Part shown: one piece after another, positions 8,087 to 17,400 of the stretch
Layout: every line of letters starts with the position of its first letter
How positions within the stretch are numbered: position 1 is the stretch's first letter
Source of the DNA: Nitrosomonadales bacterium
Lineage (GTDB): Bacteria; Pseudomonadota; Gammaproteobacteria; Burkholderiales; Gallionellaceae
DNA length: 64,000 nucleotides
Assembly (NCBI GenBank): GCA_016716325.1
Contig: JADJWO010000001.1
Location: 1,302,001 to 1,366,000, forward strand
Direction: 5' to 3'
Made by a program: the position numbers and the translations under genes
The notes under the pieces: generated by a model
Told to the model about the DNA's origin: nothing
Databases searched by the model: none
Seen by the model: the letters and a program-made list of their open reading frames with translations, nothing else

Positions 8087-9073
8087 ATGAACCTCGTCCC
8101 AAACTCCAAATTGAGTTTGCTCAGTCGGCAATATGGCCAGGTTGGTGATCGGCCCGGGGGCGAGCAGTTCTACGATGCGTTTCAGCGCTATCTGAAGGCC
8201 AATCGTGAATCGTTGTTTGACCTGACCTTGACCGCTGCATCCGCAGAAGCGTTTCTCGGCCACGACATATCCGACTTGGATCCCCGACTGGTGGAGGCCA
8301 TCCGTGTCACAAATCCCTCACTCACTGATGAGCATTTCCTCGGTCTGAGTGACGATGAACTGCGTGGCGCGATCAATACGGCGAAAGGTAAATACTTCGA
8401 ATATTTAGTGGCCGATCGCTTAAATGCGGGTGAGCAGGTTGGTCCAGTGCTTTTACCGGATGGTTACCACGCCGTGTTGGCGGACACGTTGAATCAGCCT
8501 GGATGGGATATGCGGATCGTTGGGCCCGACGGCGCCACCGCCGACTATCTTCAGCTAAAGGCGACTGACAGCGCTGGATACATCAAGGAAGCGTTGCACC
8601 GGTATCCCGACATTGAGATTTTGGCGACGCACGAAGTGGCTTACTCCGGGCTTGTGCTCGATAGCGGCATCACCGAGGATGACCTGCGCGATCATGTATC
8701 GTCGGCGATTGATGTCATGGACGACTCCGTGACCGACCGTTTTCTCGACTATTTCAGTCCGCTCTTCCCGCTGGTCGCAATCGCCGGCTGGGAAGGTTAC
8801 AAAGTGTCGGTGGGTCAGCAGTCACTTGATCAGTTCAAACTGGCGATCGCTCGCCGGGGACAGCGCATCGTAGCGGCCAAACTCGCCGGGGCGGCCGTCT
8901 ATGCGGTCGGCGGTGGTTTGTTCGCGATACCTGCTGCGTTCGCGGGCGGACTGCTGTTCGACCACTACTGGAACCATGAGGCCATCCTCAGCTCCTATCG
9001 CGCCGATACGGACCGATTGCTATCGATGCGGCTGGCGCAGCAAAGCCGACTCCTTCCTGGGGAAGTGTTATGA
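8087..9073 (+). CDS. Putative PD-(D/E)xK-like nuclease with membrane segment
   Basis: Protein of 328 residues. The middle resembles a restriction-endonuclease-like core: a helix with Glu105 (KYFEYLVADRL), then GWDMRI with Asp141, then YLQLKAT with Gln156-x-Lys158, i.e. the E...D...QxK arrangement seen in Mrr/VRR-type nucleases. Near the C-terminus residues about 265-291 form a Gly/Ala-rich hydrophobic segment that could enter the membrane. A nuclease-like core joined to a membrane segment is unusual. Its stop overlaps the start of the next gene by four bases (ATGA), so the two are translationally coupled. Catalytic activity is inference from motif spacing only. Confidence 0.6.
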   Translation: MNLVPNSKLSLLSRQYGQVGDRPGGEQFYDAFQRYLKANRESLFDLTLTAASAEAFLGHDISDLDPRLVEAIRVTNPSLTDEHFLGLSDDELRGAINTAKGKYFEYLVADRLNAGEQVGPVLLPDGYHAVLADTLNQPGWDMRIVGPDGATADYLQLKATDSAGYIKEALHRYPDIEILATHEVAYSGLVLDSGITEDDLRDHVSSAIDVMDDSVTDRFLDYFSPLFPLVAIAGWEGYKVSVGQQSLDQFKLAIARRGQRIVAAKLAGAAVYAVGGGLFAIPAAFAGGLLFDHYWNHEAILSSYRADTDRLLSMRLAQQSRLLPGEVL

Positions 9074-10005
9074 GTTTTCTTGACCGACTGGCCAATGGCC
9101 TGGGCACGCTGCTCGGAGTTCTCGTCGACACCACCGTACAGGTTATTGCCGGTATCAAGCGTGGCTACGAAGCCTACAAGCGACAGGGCGGGGCCACTGG
9201 CGAGAGCGTGGTCAATGAACTCACCCGCAAGAAAGACCGGTTGCGTTCAGTTAACGACGAGATCATGCATCTGCGGAACCAGCGCATGTCCAGTGGTGGT
9301 CTCAACGACCGTGCGCGACGGCGGTGGGACGATCTACGAGCCGAGCGCGAACAACTTCTTTCCGAGCTCGACCAAGGCAAGGAGGTCCGCGCCGCTGAAA
9401 AGATTATCGAATCCGAGAGCGTGATCGACAAGGTTGAGATCGATCTCGAAACCACGCACGTTCTTCAGTACAACGCCTTCGCCGACACGCTTGGCAAAAT
9501 CTGTCGCATCTGCAACCGACCAATGAAACTTCAGTGGAAGCGTGATCTTGCCGTTGCTGGGCCAAAGGATTTCTATTGGGGTTGTACAGGTTGGTACATC
9601 CAGCAGGGTGATAAGAAGGCCTGCACCCATACCGAGAAGCTTCAGCGCAATGACTATGGACTGATGACGGATACCACCGCACCGGAGTTTTCAGTGACGG
9701 CTGAGGAGTTCGGCATCATCCTGACCGACAAGGGGACTGAAGAAGTCATCGATACGCGCCTGCGCGATCTGAAGTCGGATCTTGCAAAAGGCCATCGCGG
9801 AGTTGAATTGGCGACGTGCCCGGTCCATGGCGAGAACATGGTGCTTCGACGCAAACAGAACGCGACTGGGCTACTGGATGCCTACTTCTTGGCTTGTCCT
9901 TACTGGCAGCCCCATAACGCTGGTTGCACCTTCATCGAGAAACTGAAGTCGGGATCCCAGTTGGCTGCACTCCTGAAGTCTGAAACTGGCCGAGGGGTTC
10001 TGTGA
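9070..10005 (+). CDS. Coiled-coil protein with two topoisomerase-like zinc ribbons
   Basis: Protein of 311 residues. The N-terminus has a hydrophobic/amphipathic helix (LANGLGTLLGVLVDTTVQVI), then a charged coiled coil (about residues 50-125), then two Cys clusters: CRIC at 145-148 with Cys172 and Cys185, and CPVH at 250-253 with Cys276 and Cys286. These resemble the C4 zinc ribbons at the C-terminus of type IA topoisomerases, which bind single-stranded DNA. Coupled to the nuclease-like gene by a four-base overlap. I infer a DNA-binding partner of that protein; no described system with this gene order is known to me. Confidence 0.62.
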   Translation: MSFLDRLANGLGTLLGVLVDTTVQVIAGIKRGYEAYKRQGGATGESVVNELTRKKDRLRSVNDEIMHLRNQRMSSGGLNDRARRRWDDLRAEREQLLSELDQGKEVRAAEKIIESESVIDKVEIDLETTHVLQYNAFADTLGKICRICNRPMKLQWKRDLAVAGPKDFYWGCTGWYIQQGDKKACTHTEKLQRNDYGLMTDTTAPEFSVTAEEFGIILTDKGTEEVIDTRLRDLKSDLAKGHRGVELATCPVHGENMVLRRKQNATGLLDAYFLACPYWQPHNAGCTFIEKLKSGSQLAALLKSETGRGVL

Positions 10006-10008
10006 TGA

Positions 10009-10404
10009 ATGAGTGCTTTGATGATTAGATTTGATTTTCGTGACAAGCAAGGGAGGTGCATTGATATTCGACTCGATGAGGATGCTAGTCATGCAGAGGC
10101 CTGGCACAACGGGAAACTAATCGGGCACATGGACTGGAACGAGTACCCCACAATACTCGGCCATGGCGGTGAGGACGAATACGGGGCGTTACTAACCAAC
10201 ATTTATCTCGACAAAGTGCCTGGTTACACGAGGTGCGGCATTGGGAAGAGAATCGTTGAAGCAATCCGAGAATGCACCGGAATGGAAGTATTGATGCGCC
10301 GTGATAACGGGACTACACGTGAAGACGGCTCGCATCCAACGCAGGATGCCGGGCGTTTTTTTGCTCATCTAGCCAGGCAAAACCTAGCTAGTTGGATTGA
10401 TTGA
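10009..10404 (+). CDS. GNAT-like acetyltransferase-fold protein
   Basis: Protein of 131 residues. The motif GYTRCGIGKRIVEAIRE (about residues 67-83) resembles motif A of GNAT N-acetyltransferases, the acetyl-CoA pyrophosphate loop (Q/RxxGxG/A), preceded by a strand with IYLDKV. The protein is short for a full GNAT and may lack part of the fold. It starts three bases after the zinc-ribbon gene, so it is probably the last gene of the module. The substrate is unknown. Confidence 0.5.
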   Translation: MSALMIRFDFRDKQGRCIDIRLDEDASHAEAWHNGKLIGHMDWNEYPTILGHGGEDEYGALLTNIYLDKVPGYTRCGIGKRIVEAIRECTGMEVLMRRDNGTTREDGSHPTQDAGRFFAHLARQNLASWID

Positions 10405-10419
10405 AGCCCGATTTCCGGG

Positions 10420-10971
10420 TCAGACTTCCTGTTCTTCATCGAGCGCGCCATCGAAATCAGCACCGTCGTATGAATCAATTCCTTCAGGTTCGGGAATTCC
10501 CATCGCTTGTCGGAGTGCAGACGCCGCTGTTGGCAATACGCGAATTTTCTGGCGATCGCGATCGGAACTGAAAAGTACGGCAGATCGATTGCCGACGACC
10601 GTTCGCAGGCGCCGATTGACCGCGCCAACAAAACTTCGCTTGAGATCGTTCATGTCCTTGTACGGGCGGTCCTCGCCAACTAAATCGTCAACGGCGACTC
10701 GCTCTCCCACGGCGAACAAGCGCAGCGTCTGCTGGCTTTTCTCAGCGAGATTGGAGAGTAGCTCCGTGGCCTGCGCTGGATTTATCGGGAATACGCGCTT
10801 GCCCGTGCTGGCGCTTCCGACCTGTGAGCCACTGGCCGGCATGGAGTCGTAGTCATCTAGGCCAAGCATGGCATCGCCGTCTCCATCGCCCCCCATCAGA
10901 ACCGCCAAGAGTTCCTTTTGGGTCGCCGGCGATAGCCGACGAAAGTCTTCCGACGTGATCACAAGTTCCAT
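10420..10971 (-). CDS. Hypothetical protein divergent from ssb
   Basis: Protein of 183 residues, acidic at both ends, with a central basic helical stretch (DLKRSFVGAVNRRLRTVVGN) that could bind nucleic acid. Start at ATG 10971 has a strong Shine-Dalgarno (GGGAGGAGCT). No family is recognised. It is transcribed divergently from the ssb gene across a 121-bp region rich in copies of ACATGATG, so the two are likely co-regulated, possibly by one of the local gene products. Confidence 0.65.
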   Translation of the reverse strand: MELVITSEDFRRLSPATQKELLAVLMGGDGDGDAMLGLDDYDSMPASGSQVGSASTGKRVFPINPAQATELLSNLAEKSQQTLRLFAVGERVAVDDLVGEDRPYKDMNDLKRSFVGAVNRRLRTVVGNRSAVLFSSDRDRQKIRVLPTAASALRQAMGIPEPEGIDSYDGADFDGALDEEQEV

Positions 10972-10981
10972 AGCTCCTCCC

Positions 10982-11054
10982 GCATCATGTTCAGATTATA
11001 CGACATGATGCATGCGATATGTTGACATGATGGAAGTTTGCAGTAACATCATGC
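10982..11054. promoter_or_regulatory. Operator-like cluster of ACATGATG half-sites
   Basis: A 9-bp inverted repeat GCATCATGT (10982-10990) / ACATGATGC (11003-11011), plus a third copy ACATGATGG (11025-11033) overlapping the -35 box of ssb and an inverted fourth, ACATCATGC (11046-11054), at its -10 region. The cluster occupies the divergent intergenic region and overlaps the promoter, as expected for a repressor-binding array. Confidence 0.5.
11022..11049 (+). promoter_or_regulatory. Sigma70-like promoter of ssb
   Basis: TTGACA (11022-11027), a perfect -35 box, and TAACAT (11044-11049) with a 16-base spacer, about 43 bases upstream of the ssb start codon. Two of the ACATGATG-type half-sites overlap it. 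Confidence 0.6.
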
Positions 11055-11092
11055 AATCATATATTCGCATCAAATGCGTAACGGAGGGCATC

Positions 11093-11518
11093 ATGTCATC
11101 TTTAAACCGCGTCATGCTTATTGGAAACCTGGGTGCTGACCCAGAATCGCGCGCTTTCCCTGACGGCACGGCGGTGTGCAACATCCGGCTGGCCACTACT
11201 GATAAATGGCGAGATAGAGACACTGGCGACATGAAAGAAGCGACCGAGTGGCATCGTGTCGTCCTATATCGGCGCCTGGCTGAAATCGCAGGCCAGTACC
11301 TGCAAAAGGGATCGCACATCTACGTTGAGGGTCGGCTGCGTACTCGCAAGTGGACCGACAAGAATGGGGCCGAGCGATATACGACTGAAATCGAGGCCGA
11401 TGAAATGAAGATGCTCGGCAAGAAATCGGATCAGGGGACCGTGCCCAGCGATTTGCCACGAGAGATGCCATCACTCACGCCGTCGCGATATGTCGTCGAC
11501 GACACGATTCCGTTCTAG
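11093..11518 (+). CDS. ssb: Single-stranded DNA-binding protein (accessory copy)
   Basis: SSB of 141 residues. The OB fold is recognisable from SLNRVMLIGNLGADPE at the N-terminus through TEWHRVVLYRRLAEIAGQYL and YVEGRLRTRKW, and it ends in DDTIPF, the acidic tip that recruits repair and replication partners. Start at ATG 11093 follows GGAGG by five bases; an upstream in-frame start at 11012 would lie in the promoter. It is shorter in the linker than chromosomal SSBs, and its position in an accessory island with its own operator suggests the island or plasmid-borne type rather than the housekeeping copy. Confidence 0.93.
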   Translation: MSSLNRVMLIGNLGADPESRAFPDGTAVCNIRLATTDKWRDRDTGDMKEATEWHRVVLYRRLAEIAGQYLQKGSHIYVEGRLRTRKWTDKNGAERYTTEIEADEMKMLGKKSDQGTVPSDLPREMPSLTPSRYVVDDTIPF

Positions 11519-11529
11519 TGGAGGTCACG

Positions 11530-12246
11530 ATGGCAACTATCACCGGACAAGACTGGGTTGAGCAGAACGGATTTCAGCTGCAAATGTGGGACGTTCCAAA
11601 GCTGGGCCGAATCGTTCTATTCAAGCCAGCTTCGGGCGCAGGCTACTGGGATGGCTACATTGCAGCCAAAAGGTATGTCGCCCAATTCGACCCTGAAATC
11701 TTCCTGGGTGCCAGAAAATTAGCCGACACCGCCAACTGGGTTGAGTCGCACAAGATTGCCGACGAAGCTATCGCGAGCTACCAACGGAAGCTTGAATCGG
11801 CAGACTGCGGCTCGTGTTGGGATTGCTGCCCTCCCTCTAAGCTCTCGGATGAGGATGACGAAGTTAGCGCCGAATTGCTGGAGGAATATTGGGCTGCAGT
11901 GGATGAGTGTGAAAGCAATCGAGAATGCGGTTCGACCGATGGCGATGAAGACACCTTGGAGGAAAGGGTCGGAACAGCCATGCAGATTCCTGACAGTCCA
12001 ATTGATGAGGAACCGCAGGACGATGAACCGTTCGGTATCGAGAGCCAGCTAATTTCAATAGACATCACGGGTGACCAGGCGCGCATCGACGAAGAAGTGC
12101 GCACAATGAATCAAGGATTCCGGGCAGCCTATGGCGCAGAAGTTGAGGGCAGATCCACCAATCCAAAAAAACACGGTGGCAACCGGCTGGCGAGAATCCA
12201 AATCCAGCGAGTTCGGGGCGAAATCAATCTCTCGATCTGTTTGTAA
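11530..12246 (+). CDS. Hypothetical acidic protein downstream of ssb
   Basis: Protein of 238 residues. The N-terminal half looks folded (WVEQNGFQLQMWDVPKLGR); the middle has a Cys cluster (ADCGSCWDCCPPSK, about residues 92-105) that could bind metal, followed by a long Asp/Glu-rich stretch. Start at ATG 11530, with GGAGG five bases upstream, is preferred over GTG at 11518. It begins 11 bases after ssb and is surely co-transcribed. Family not recognised; the acidic region suggests contact with a basic or DNA-binding partner. Confidence 0.65.
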   Translation: MATITGQDWVEQNGFQLQMWDVPKLGRIVLFKPASGAGYWDGYIAAKRYVAQFDPEIFLGARKLADTANWVESHKIADEAIASYQRKLESADCGSCWDCCPPSKLSDEDDEVSAELLEEYWAAVDECESNRECGSTDGDEDTLEERVGTAMQIPDSPIDEEPQDDEPFGIESQLISIDITGDQARIDEEVRTMNQGFRAAYGAEVEGRSTNPKKHGGNRLARIQIQRVRGEINLSICL

Positions 12247-12371
12247 CTTTTGGGGCAGGAGTTCGAGAGTGGATTGCGGGAACCAAACTCAAGCTATTTG
12301 AGCGGGGTGATTGAGAGCGCTTGGGAGGAGTTGGATATGCTTCCTCTGTAGTCCGAACTGGCTGCAAGCCC

Positions 12372-12400
12372 TTCCCAAAACGCACTTTTTGCCTTAGAAT
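12372..12400 (+). promoter_or_regulatory. Sigma70-like promoter for prfC
   Basis: TTCCCA (12372-12377) and TAGAAT (12395-12400) are 17 bases apart, upstream of prfC. The -10 box matches five of six consensus bases. The 248-bp gap from 12247 to 12494 otherwise contains only the hairpin below; no tRNA or integrase remnant was seen. Confidence 0.5.
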
Positions 12401-12446
12401 CTCGGTTTTCGTGGCGGACTTGTTCCACCACCAGATATCAGCAGGA

Positions 12447-12477
12447 AAATGCCCGACCCGTTCGGGCATTTGTCTTT
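12447..12477 (+). terminator. Terminator-like hairpin in the prfC leader
   Basis: AAATGCCCGA / TCGGGCATTT form a perfect 10-bp stem with a CCCGT loop, followed by TGTCTTTT. It has the form of an intrinsic terminator but lies 17 bases upstream of the prfC start and downstream of its likely promoter. It may stop read-through from the island or act as an attenuator. Confidence 0.6.
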
Positions 12478-12494
12478 TACGGCGGCAACAGGCA

Positions 12495-14147
12495 ATGACA
12501 CAACAATCCGACAACGCATCCCCAGACATCGCATCGGGCACCTCCGCTGTCGATCGGGGCATTGCGCGCGAAGTCAAGCGCCGCCGCACCTTCGCGATCA
12601 TCTCGCACCCCGACGCGGGCAAGACCACGCTGACCGAAAAACTGCTGTTGTTCGGCGGCGCGATCCAGATGGCCGGCACGGTCAAGGCGCGCAAGAGCGG
12701 CCGCCACGCGACCTCGGACTGGCTGGAGATCGAAAAACAACGCGGCATCTCGGTCGCCAGTTCGGTGATGCAATTCACCTACGACGACTGCGTGATCAAC
12801 CTGCTCGACACGCCGGGCCACCAGGACTTCTCCGAGGACACCTACCGCGTGCTGACCGCGGTGGACGCCGCCGTGATGGTCGTGGACGCCGCCAAGGGCG
12901 TGGAAGCGCAGACCATCAAGCTGCTCGAAGTGTGCCGCCTGCGCAACACGCCCATCATCACCTTCATCAACAAGATGGACCGCGAGGTGCGCGAGCCGCT
13001 GGAAGTGCTGGACGAGATCGAATCGGTGCTGAAGATCCACTGCGCGCCGGTGACCTGGCCGATCGGCATGGGCAAGCGCTTCCAGGGCGTGTACCACCTG
13101 CTGAACGATGAGGTGATGCGCTTCACGCCCGGCGAGGAAAAGGCCGGCGGCGACGTCGAAGTGCTCAAGGGCGCGCAGATAGCCAAGCTCGCGGAGCTAT
13201 GCCCCAGCGAGATGCAGACCATGCGCGACGAGACCGAACTGGTGATGGGCGCGGGCGCGTCGTTCGACCTGCACGAATTCCTCGGCGGCAAGCAGACCCC
13301 GGTGTTCTTCGGTTCCGGCATCAACAACTTCGGCGTGCGCGAAGTGCTGCGCGCGCTGGTGGACTGGGCGCCCTCCCCGCTGCCGCGCGAGACCGACAAG
13401 CGCATGGTGCAGCCCGACGAAACGCCGTTCACCGGCTTCGTGTTCAAGATCCAGGCCAACATGGACCCGAACCACCGCGACCGCATCGCGTTCATGCGCG
13501 TGTGCTCCGGCCGCTACAGCCCCGGCATGAAGGTCAAACATCGCCGCACCGCCAAGGACATGAAGATCGCCAACGCGGTCACCTTCATGGCCAACGAACG
13601 CTCGCGCATGGAAGAAGCCTACGCGGGCGACATCATCGGCGTGCACAACCACGGCCAGTTGCAGATCGGCGACGTGCTCACCGAAGGCGAGGCGCTCACC
13701 TTCAAGGGCATCCCCTACTTCGCGCCGGAACTGTTCAGCCGCGCGCGCCTGCGCGACCCGATGAAGGCCAAGCAACTGGAAAAGGGATTGCGCCAGCTCG
13801 GCGAAGAAGGCGCGGTGCAGGTGTTCTCGCCGCTGGTGGACAACGCCCCGCTGATCGGCGCGGTCGGCCAGTTGCAGTTCGAGGTCGTCGAACACCGCCT
13901 CAAGGCCGAATACGGGGTGGACGCGGTATTCGAGCGCGCCGGCATCCACACCGCGCGCTGGGTCACCTGCGCCGACGCCAACCACCTCAACGAATTCGTC
14001 AAGGCCAACCAGGGCCGTCTGGCGAAGGACGTGGACGGCAACTACGCCTACCTCGCCGACACCGGCGTCAACCTGCGCCTCGCGCAGGAACGCTGGCCCA
14101 AGGTGCAATTCCACGCGACGCGCGAGCACGGCCAGCAACTGTCCTGA
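12495..14147 (+). CDS. prfC: Peptide chain release factor 3
   Basis: RF3, a translational GTPase of 550 residues that recycles RF1/RF2 from the ribosome after termination. G motifs are clear: SHPDAGKTTL (P-loop), DTPGHQDFSEDTYR (G3), FINKMDRE (G4). It follows the family to the end, with the domain II/III stretch FKIQANMDPNHRDRIAFMRV. Start at ATG 12495 (MTQQSDN...) is chosen because the in-frame extension upstream covers the hairpin and promoter region. Codon use is strongly GC-biased, unlike the island just upstream. prfC is a known integration target of SXT/R391-type elements, but no integrase or duplicated prfC end is visible here. Confidence 0.97.
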   Translation: MTQQSDNASPDIASGTSAVDRGIAREVKRRRTFAIISHPDAGKTTLTEKLLLFGGAIQMAGTVKARKSGRHATSDWLEIEKQRGISVASSVMQFTYDDCVINLLDTPGHQDFSEDTYRVLTAVDAAVMVVDAAKGVEAQTIKLLEVCRLRNTPIITFINKMDREVREPLEVLDEIESVLKIHCAPVTWPIGMGKRFQGVYHLLNDEVMRFTPGEEKAGGDVEVLKGAQIAKLAELCPSEMQTMRDETELVMGAGASFDLHEFLGGKQTPVFFGSGINNFGVREVLRALVDWAPSPLPRETDKRMVQPDETPFTGFVFKIQANMDPNHRDRIAFMRVCSGRYSPGMKVKHRRTAKDMKIANAVTFMANERSRMEEAYAGDIIGVHNHGQLQIGDVLTEGEALTFKGIPYFAPELFSRARLRDPMKAKQLEKGLRQLGEEGAVQVFSPLVDNAPLIGAVGQLQFEVVEHRLKAEYGVDAVFERAGIHTARWVTCADANHLNEFVKANQGRLAKDVDGNYAYLADTGVNLRLAQERWPKVQFHATREHGQQLS

Positions 14148-14162
14148 TCCCTGCCCGGGGAC

Positions 14163-14211
14163 ATCCCGCCATACACGCGATTCAAGTCGCGTCCGCTTTG
14201 CGGTAAGCTAC
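14163..14211. repeat. 49-bp direct repeat, copy 1
   Basis: Identical at 48 of 49 positions to 22738-22786, same orientation. It contains two small dyads, CGCGA-TTCAAG-TCGCG and CCGC-TTT-GCGG. This copy lies 16 bases after the prfC stop and is followed by TTTTTT, so it may double as a terminator. The rest of the 293-bp gap up to 14440 holds no recognised gene; an 18-codon reading frame at 14250 has only a weak ribosome binding site. Confidence 0.85.
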
Positions 14212-14440
14212 GGCACTTTTTTGGAACAGCACACAATCAGGAAAGTACGAATGGCTTGGTACAACCGCTCCACGCAAACAAACGTGCCTTCCCCGGAGGC
14301 GCAGTAAATGAATGAACATGGAGTAATTGTGTTGAGCGACGCCGACGGCGAATAGCCAGGGCTAAGTGAAATTCATTTTTACGGTCATCTTTCAAATTGC
14401 TGCCACTCGATATGGCTGAGAAAATTTTAAGGGGCAATCC

Positions 14441-17400
14441 ATGCATTCTTCGCTGGTTCGAGGGTTAAGCGTGATCTCCAAGTTTGCACTTTGGATCTGG
14501 AAGGTATGCAAGCTGTTGCTGGTAGCGCTATTCGGTCATTGGCAGTGGCAAAGCCCGTCCTGGGGCAAGTTCTGCTACCGGGGTGTGCTTGCGGCGCTAC
14601 AGTGGATAAAACTGAATCCCCGCCGCTTTGCAAAATTCAGCGTCATAGCGATTTCCGTGCTGGCGGCTGGCTGGGGAGCCTGGTATGGCTACAGCCTGAT
14701 CCCAAAACCAGAACTCATCACCCTGCAAGTCATCGATCCACCACGCACGCAGTTGGAGAATGACGATGCCAAGACCGAACCGCTGGTCATCCAGTTCTCG
14801 GCCTCGGCGGCACCGCTGGATATGGTAGGCAAGGAAGCAAGCGGGCTGCATATCAGCCCGGAACTGGAAGGACGCTGGAGTTGGCGCGACGACCAGACAC
14901 TGATATTCGAACCGGCAAAAGACTGGCCCGTCGGACAGACATTAAAGGTCAGTTTCAAGCGCAATCTGCTGACACAATCGGTACGAGTGGAACGATACGC
15001 GTTTGAGTTTGCAACGGCCCCCTTCGAGATGACAATCAAGTCTTCCGAGTTCTACCAGGATCCAACCATTTCCGAACTGAAGAAAGCCATCGTCTCCATC
15101 GGCTTCTCACATCCCGTTGCACCGGAGTCATTCGAGAAACGCATCACCCTGCGCATGCGGGGACAGAGCAGCGGCGTACTGGGTATGGGTGGCGAAACAA
15201 CGCCGTTCACCGTGACCTACGACAAGAAAAAACTGGCCGCATTCATCCATTCAGCGCCACTGCCGATTCCCCCGAAGGACACCACGCTCACAGTAAAAGT
15301 CGATGCGGGTACGACCGCGCAAGACGGAGAAGGCGCTGGCGCCGACGCGCTTGAACAGGAAGTTCCTGTGCCCGGGTTATTCAGTCTCGGCATTTATTCC
15401 GCCGACATGCAACTGGTAAACAATGAGCGCTATGAGCCGGAACAGGTACTGACACTGACAACGTCTGCGGCAGTGCACGAGAACGACATGAAAAACCGGA
15501 TCCAGGCGTGGGTATTGCCGGTCTTTAATCCGGAAACGCCGGTGGAACAGCGCAAACGGCCCTACTACTGGGGCAATCTTGCGCAAATCGGCGATGCGCT
15601 ACTGGGCCAGTCCGACCGGCTTGCGCTTACCGCAATCCCCGCCGAGCGTGAATACACCGACGTACACAATTTCAAATTCGAGGCCGACGTAGAGAGATTC
15701 ATTTATATTCGCGTCAACAAAGGCCTCAAGTCCTTTGGCGGTTATGAAATGGATGGCACGTTCGACCGAATCATCCGCGTCCAGCCTTTTCCGAAAGAAG
15801 TGCGCATACTGCATTCCGGCTCGCTGTTGCCGCTGTCGGGCGAGCACAGGGTTCCGGTGCTGGCGCGTGACGTGGAAGCGTTGCAGTATGAAATCGGCCG
15901 CCTGTTGCCGGGCCAGATTCAGCATCTGGTCAGCCAAACCTATGGTAATTTCGGCACCCCCGGTTTCAGCAACTACAACTTTAACTTCGACAACCTGACC
16001 GAGCGTTACCAAGAGATATCCGACCTTCCCGGACTGTCGCCAGGCAAGGCGCAATATACGTCGCTCGACCTCAGCCAATACCTGAGCGAAGGCAAACGCG
16101 GTCTGTTCATGGTCAAGGTGCAGGCTTACGACCAGGAAAACAACCGGCCCGCAGGCAATCCGGATTCGCGCCTGATCGTGCTCACCGACCTCGGACTGCT
16201 GGTCAAGAAAGGAATGGATGGTAGCCAGGAAGTCTTTGTCCAATCCATCCATAGCGGAGAGCCAGTGAGCGGCGTCAGCGTGCAGGTGATCGGCAAGAAC
16301 GGGCTGCCGGTACTGTCACAGGAGACGGACAACAACGGTCATGCAAGTTTCCCCTCGCTTAAGGACTTCACCCGCGAACGTTCACCGGTACTGTATCTGG
16401 CCAGGAAAGGCAGCGACCTCTCTTTCATGCCGTACGACCGCAACGACCGCATGCTCGACATGTCGCGCTTCGATGTCGGCGGCGTATCCAATGGCATCCA
16501 GTCCGACAGGTTGCAGGCCTACCTGTTTTCGGATCGGGGCATCTACCGCCCCGGCCAAGCGTTCAAACTGGGCATGATCGTGCGCGCTTCAGACTGGTCC
16601 ACCAATCTTGCCGGCATCCCGCTCGAAATGGTCATCACTGATGCGCGCGGGCTGACCGTGAAGCGGGAGCGTGTCAAATTGCCGGCATCTGGATTCCTGG
16701 AAAATGCCTATGCCACGCTCGACACTTCACCGACAGGCACATGGAACGCCAGTTTGTATATCGTCAAGGATGACCATGCTGCCGGACTGATCGGCTCAAC
16801 CGAGATCAAGGTGCAGGAGTTCCAGCCCGACCGGATGAAAATGGAAGCACGCTTCTCCGACGAAGCAGCGGAAGGCTGGATATCGCCTGAGAACCTGAAG
16901 GCGCGCATCAACTTGCAGAACCTGTTCGGCACACCCGCAACCCAGCGCAAGGTGCGCGCGGCCATCACACTGTATCCGTCCTTCCCATCGTTTCCGTCAT
17001 ACCGCGATTACAGTTTCTACGATCCTCTGCGCGCGAAACAAAGCTTCGAGGACCGGCTCACCGACAGCATCACCGATGACAATGGCGAGGCCGAGTTCGA
17101 TTTGCGACTGCAACGGTTTGCGCGCGCGACTTATCGCGTATTGTTCGTGGCCCAGGGTTTCGAGGCCGCAGGGGGCCGCAGCGTTTCTGCCGAGCGTGCG
17201 GTGCTGGTTTCCAGCATGCCTTACCTCGTCGGCTTCAAGGCCGACGGCAATCTGCGCTACATCAACAAGGACGCCAGACGTTCCGTCGGCCTGATCGCAA
17301 TCAATCCCGGCGAGAAACAGACCGCGATTTCGGGCCTGAAGCTGATCCGCATCGAACGCAAGTATGTGTCGGTGCTGACCAAGCAGGATTCGGGCGTCTT

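Noticed and set aside
12247..12494. Possible tRNA or integrase attachment remnant upstream of prfC
   Set aside because: No cloverleaf, no T-loop consensus and no duplicated prfC sequence could be found.
13197..14138. Long minus-strand open frame opposite prfC
   Set aside because: Antisense artefact of strong GC codon bias in prfC.
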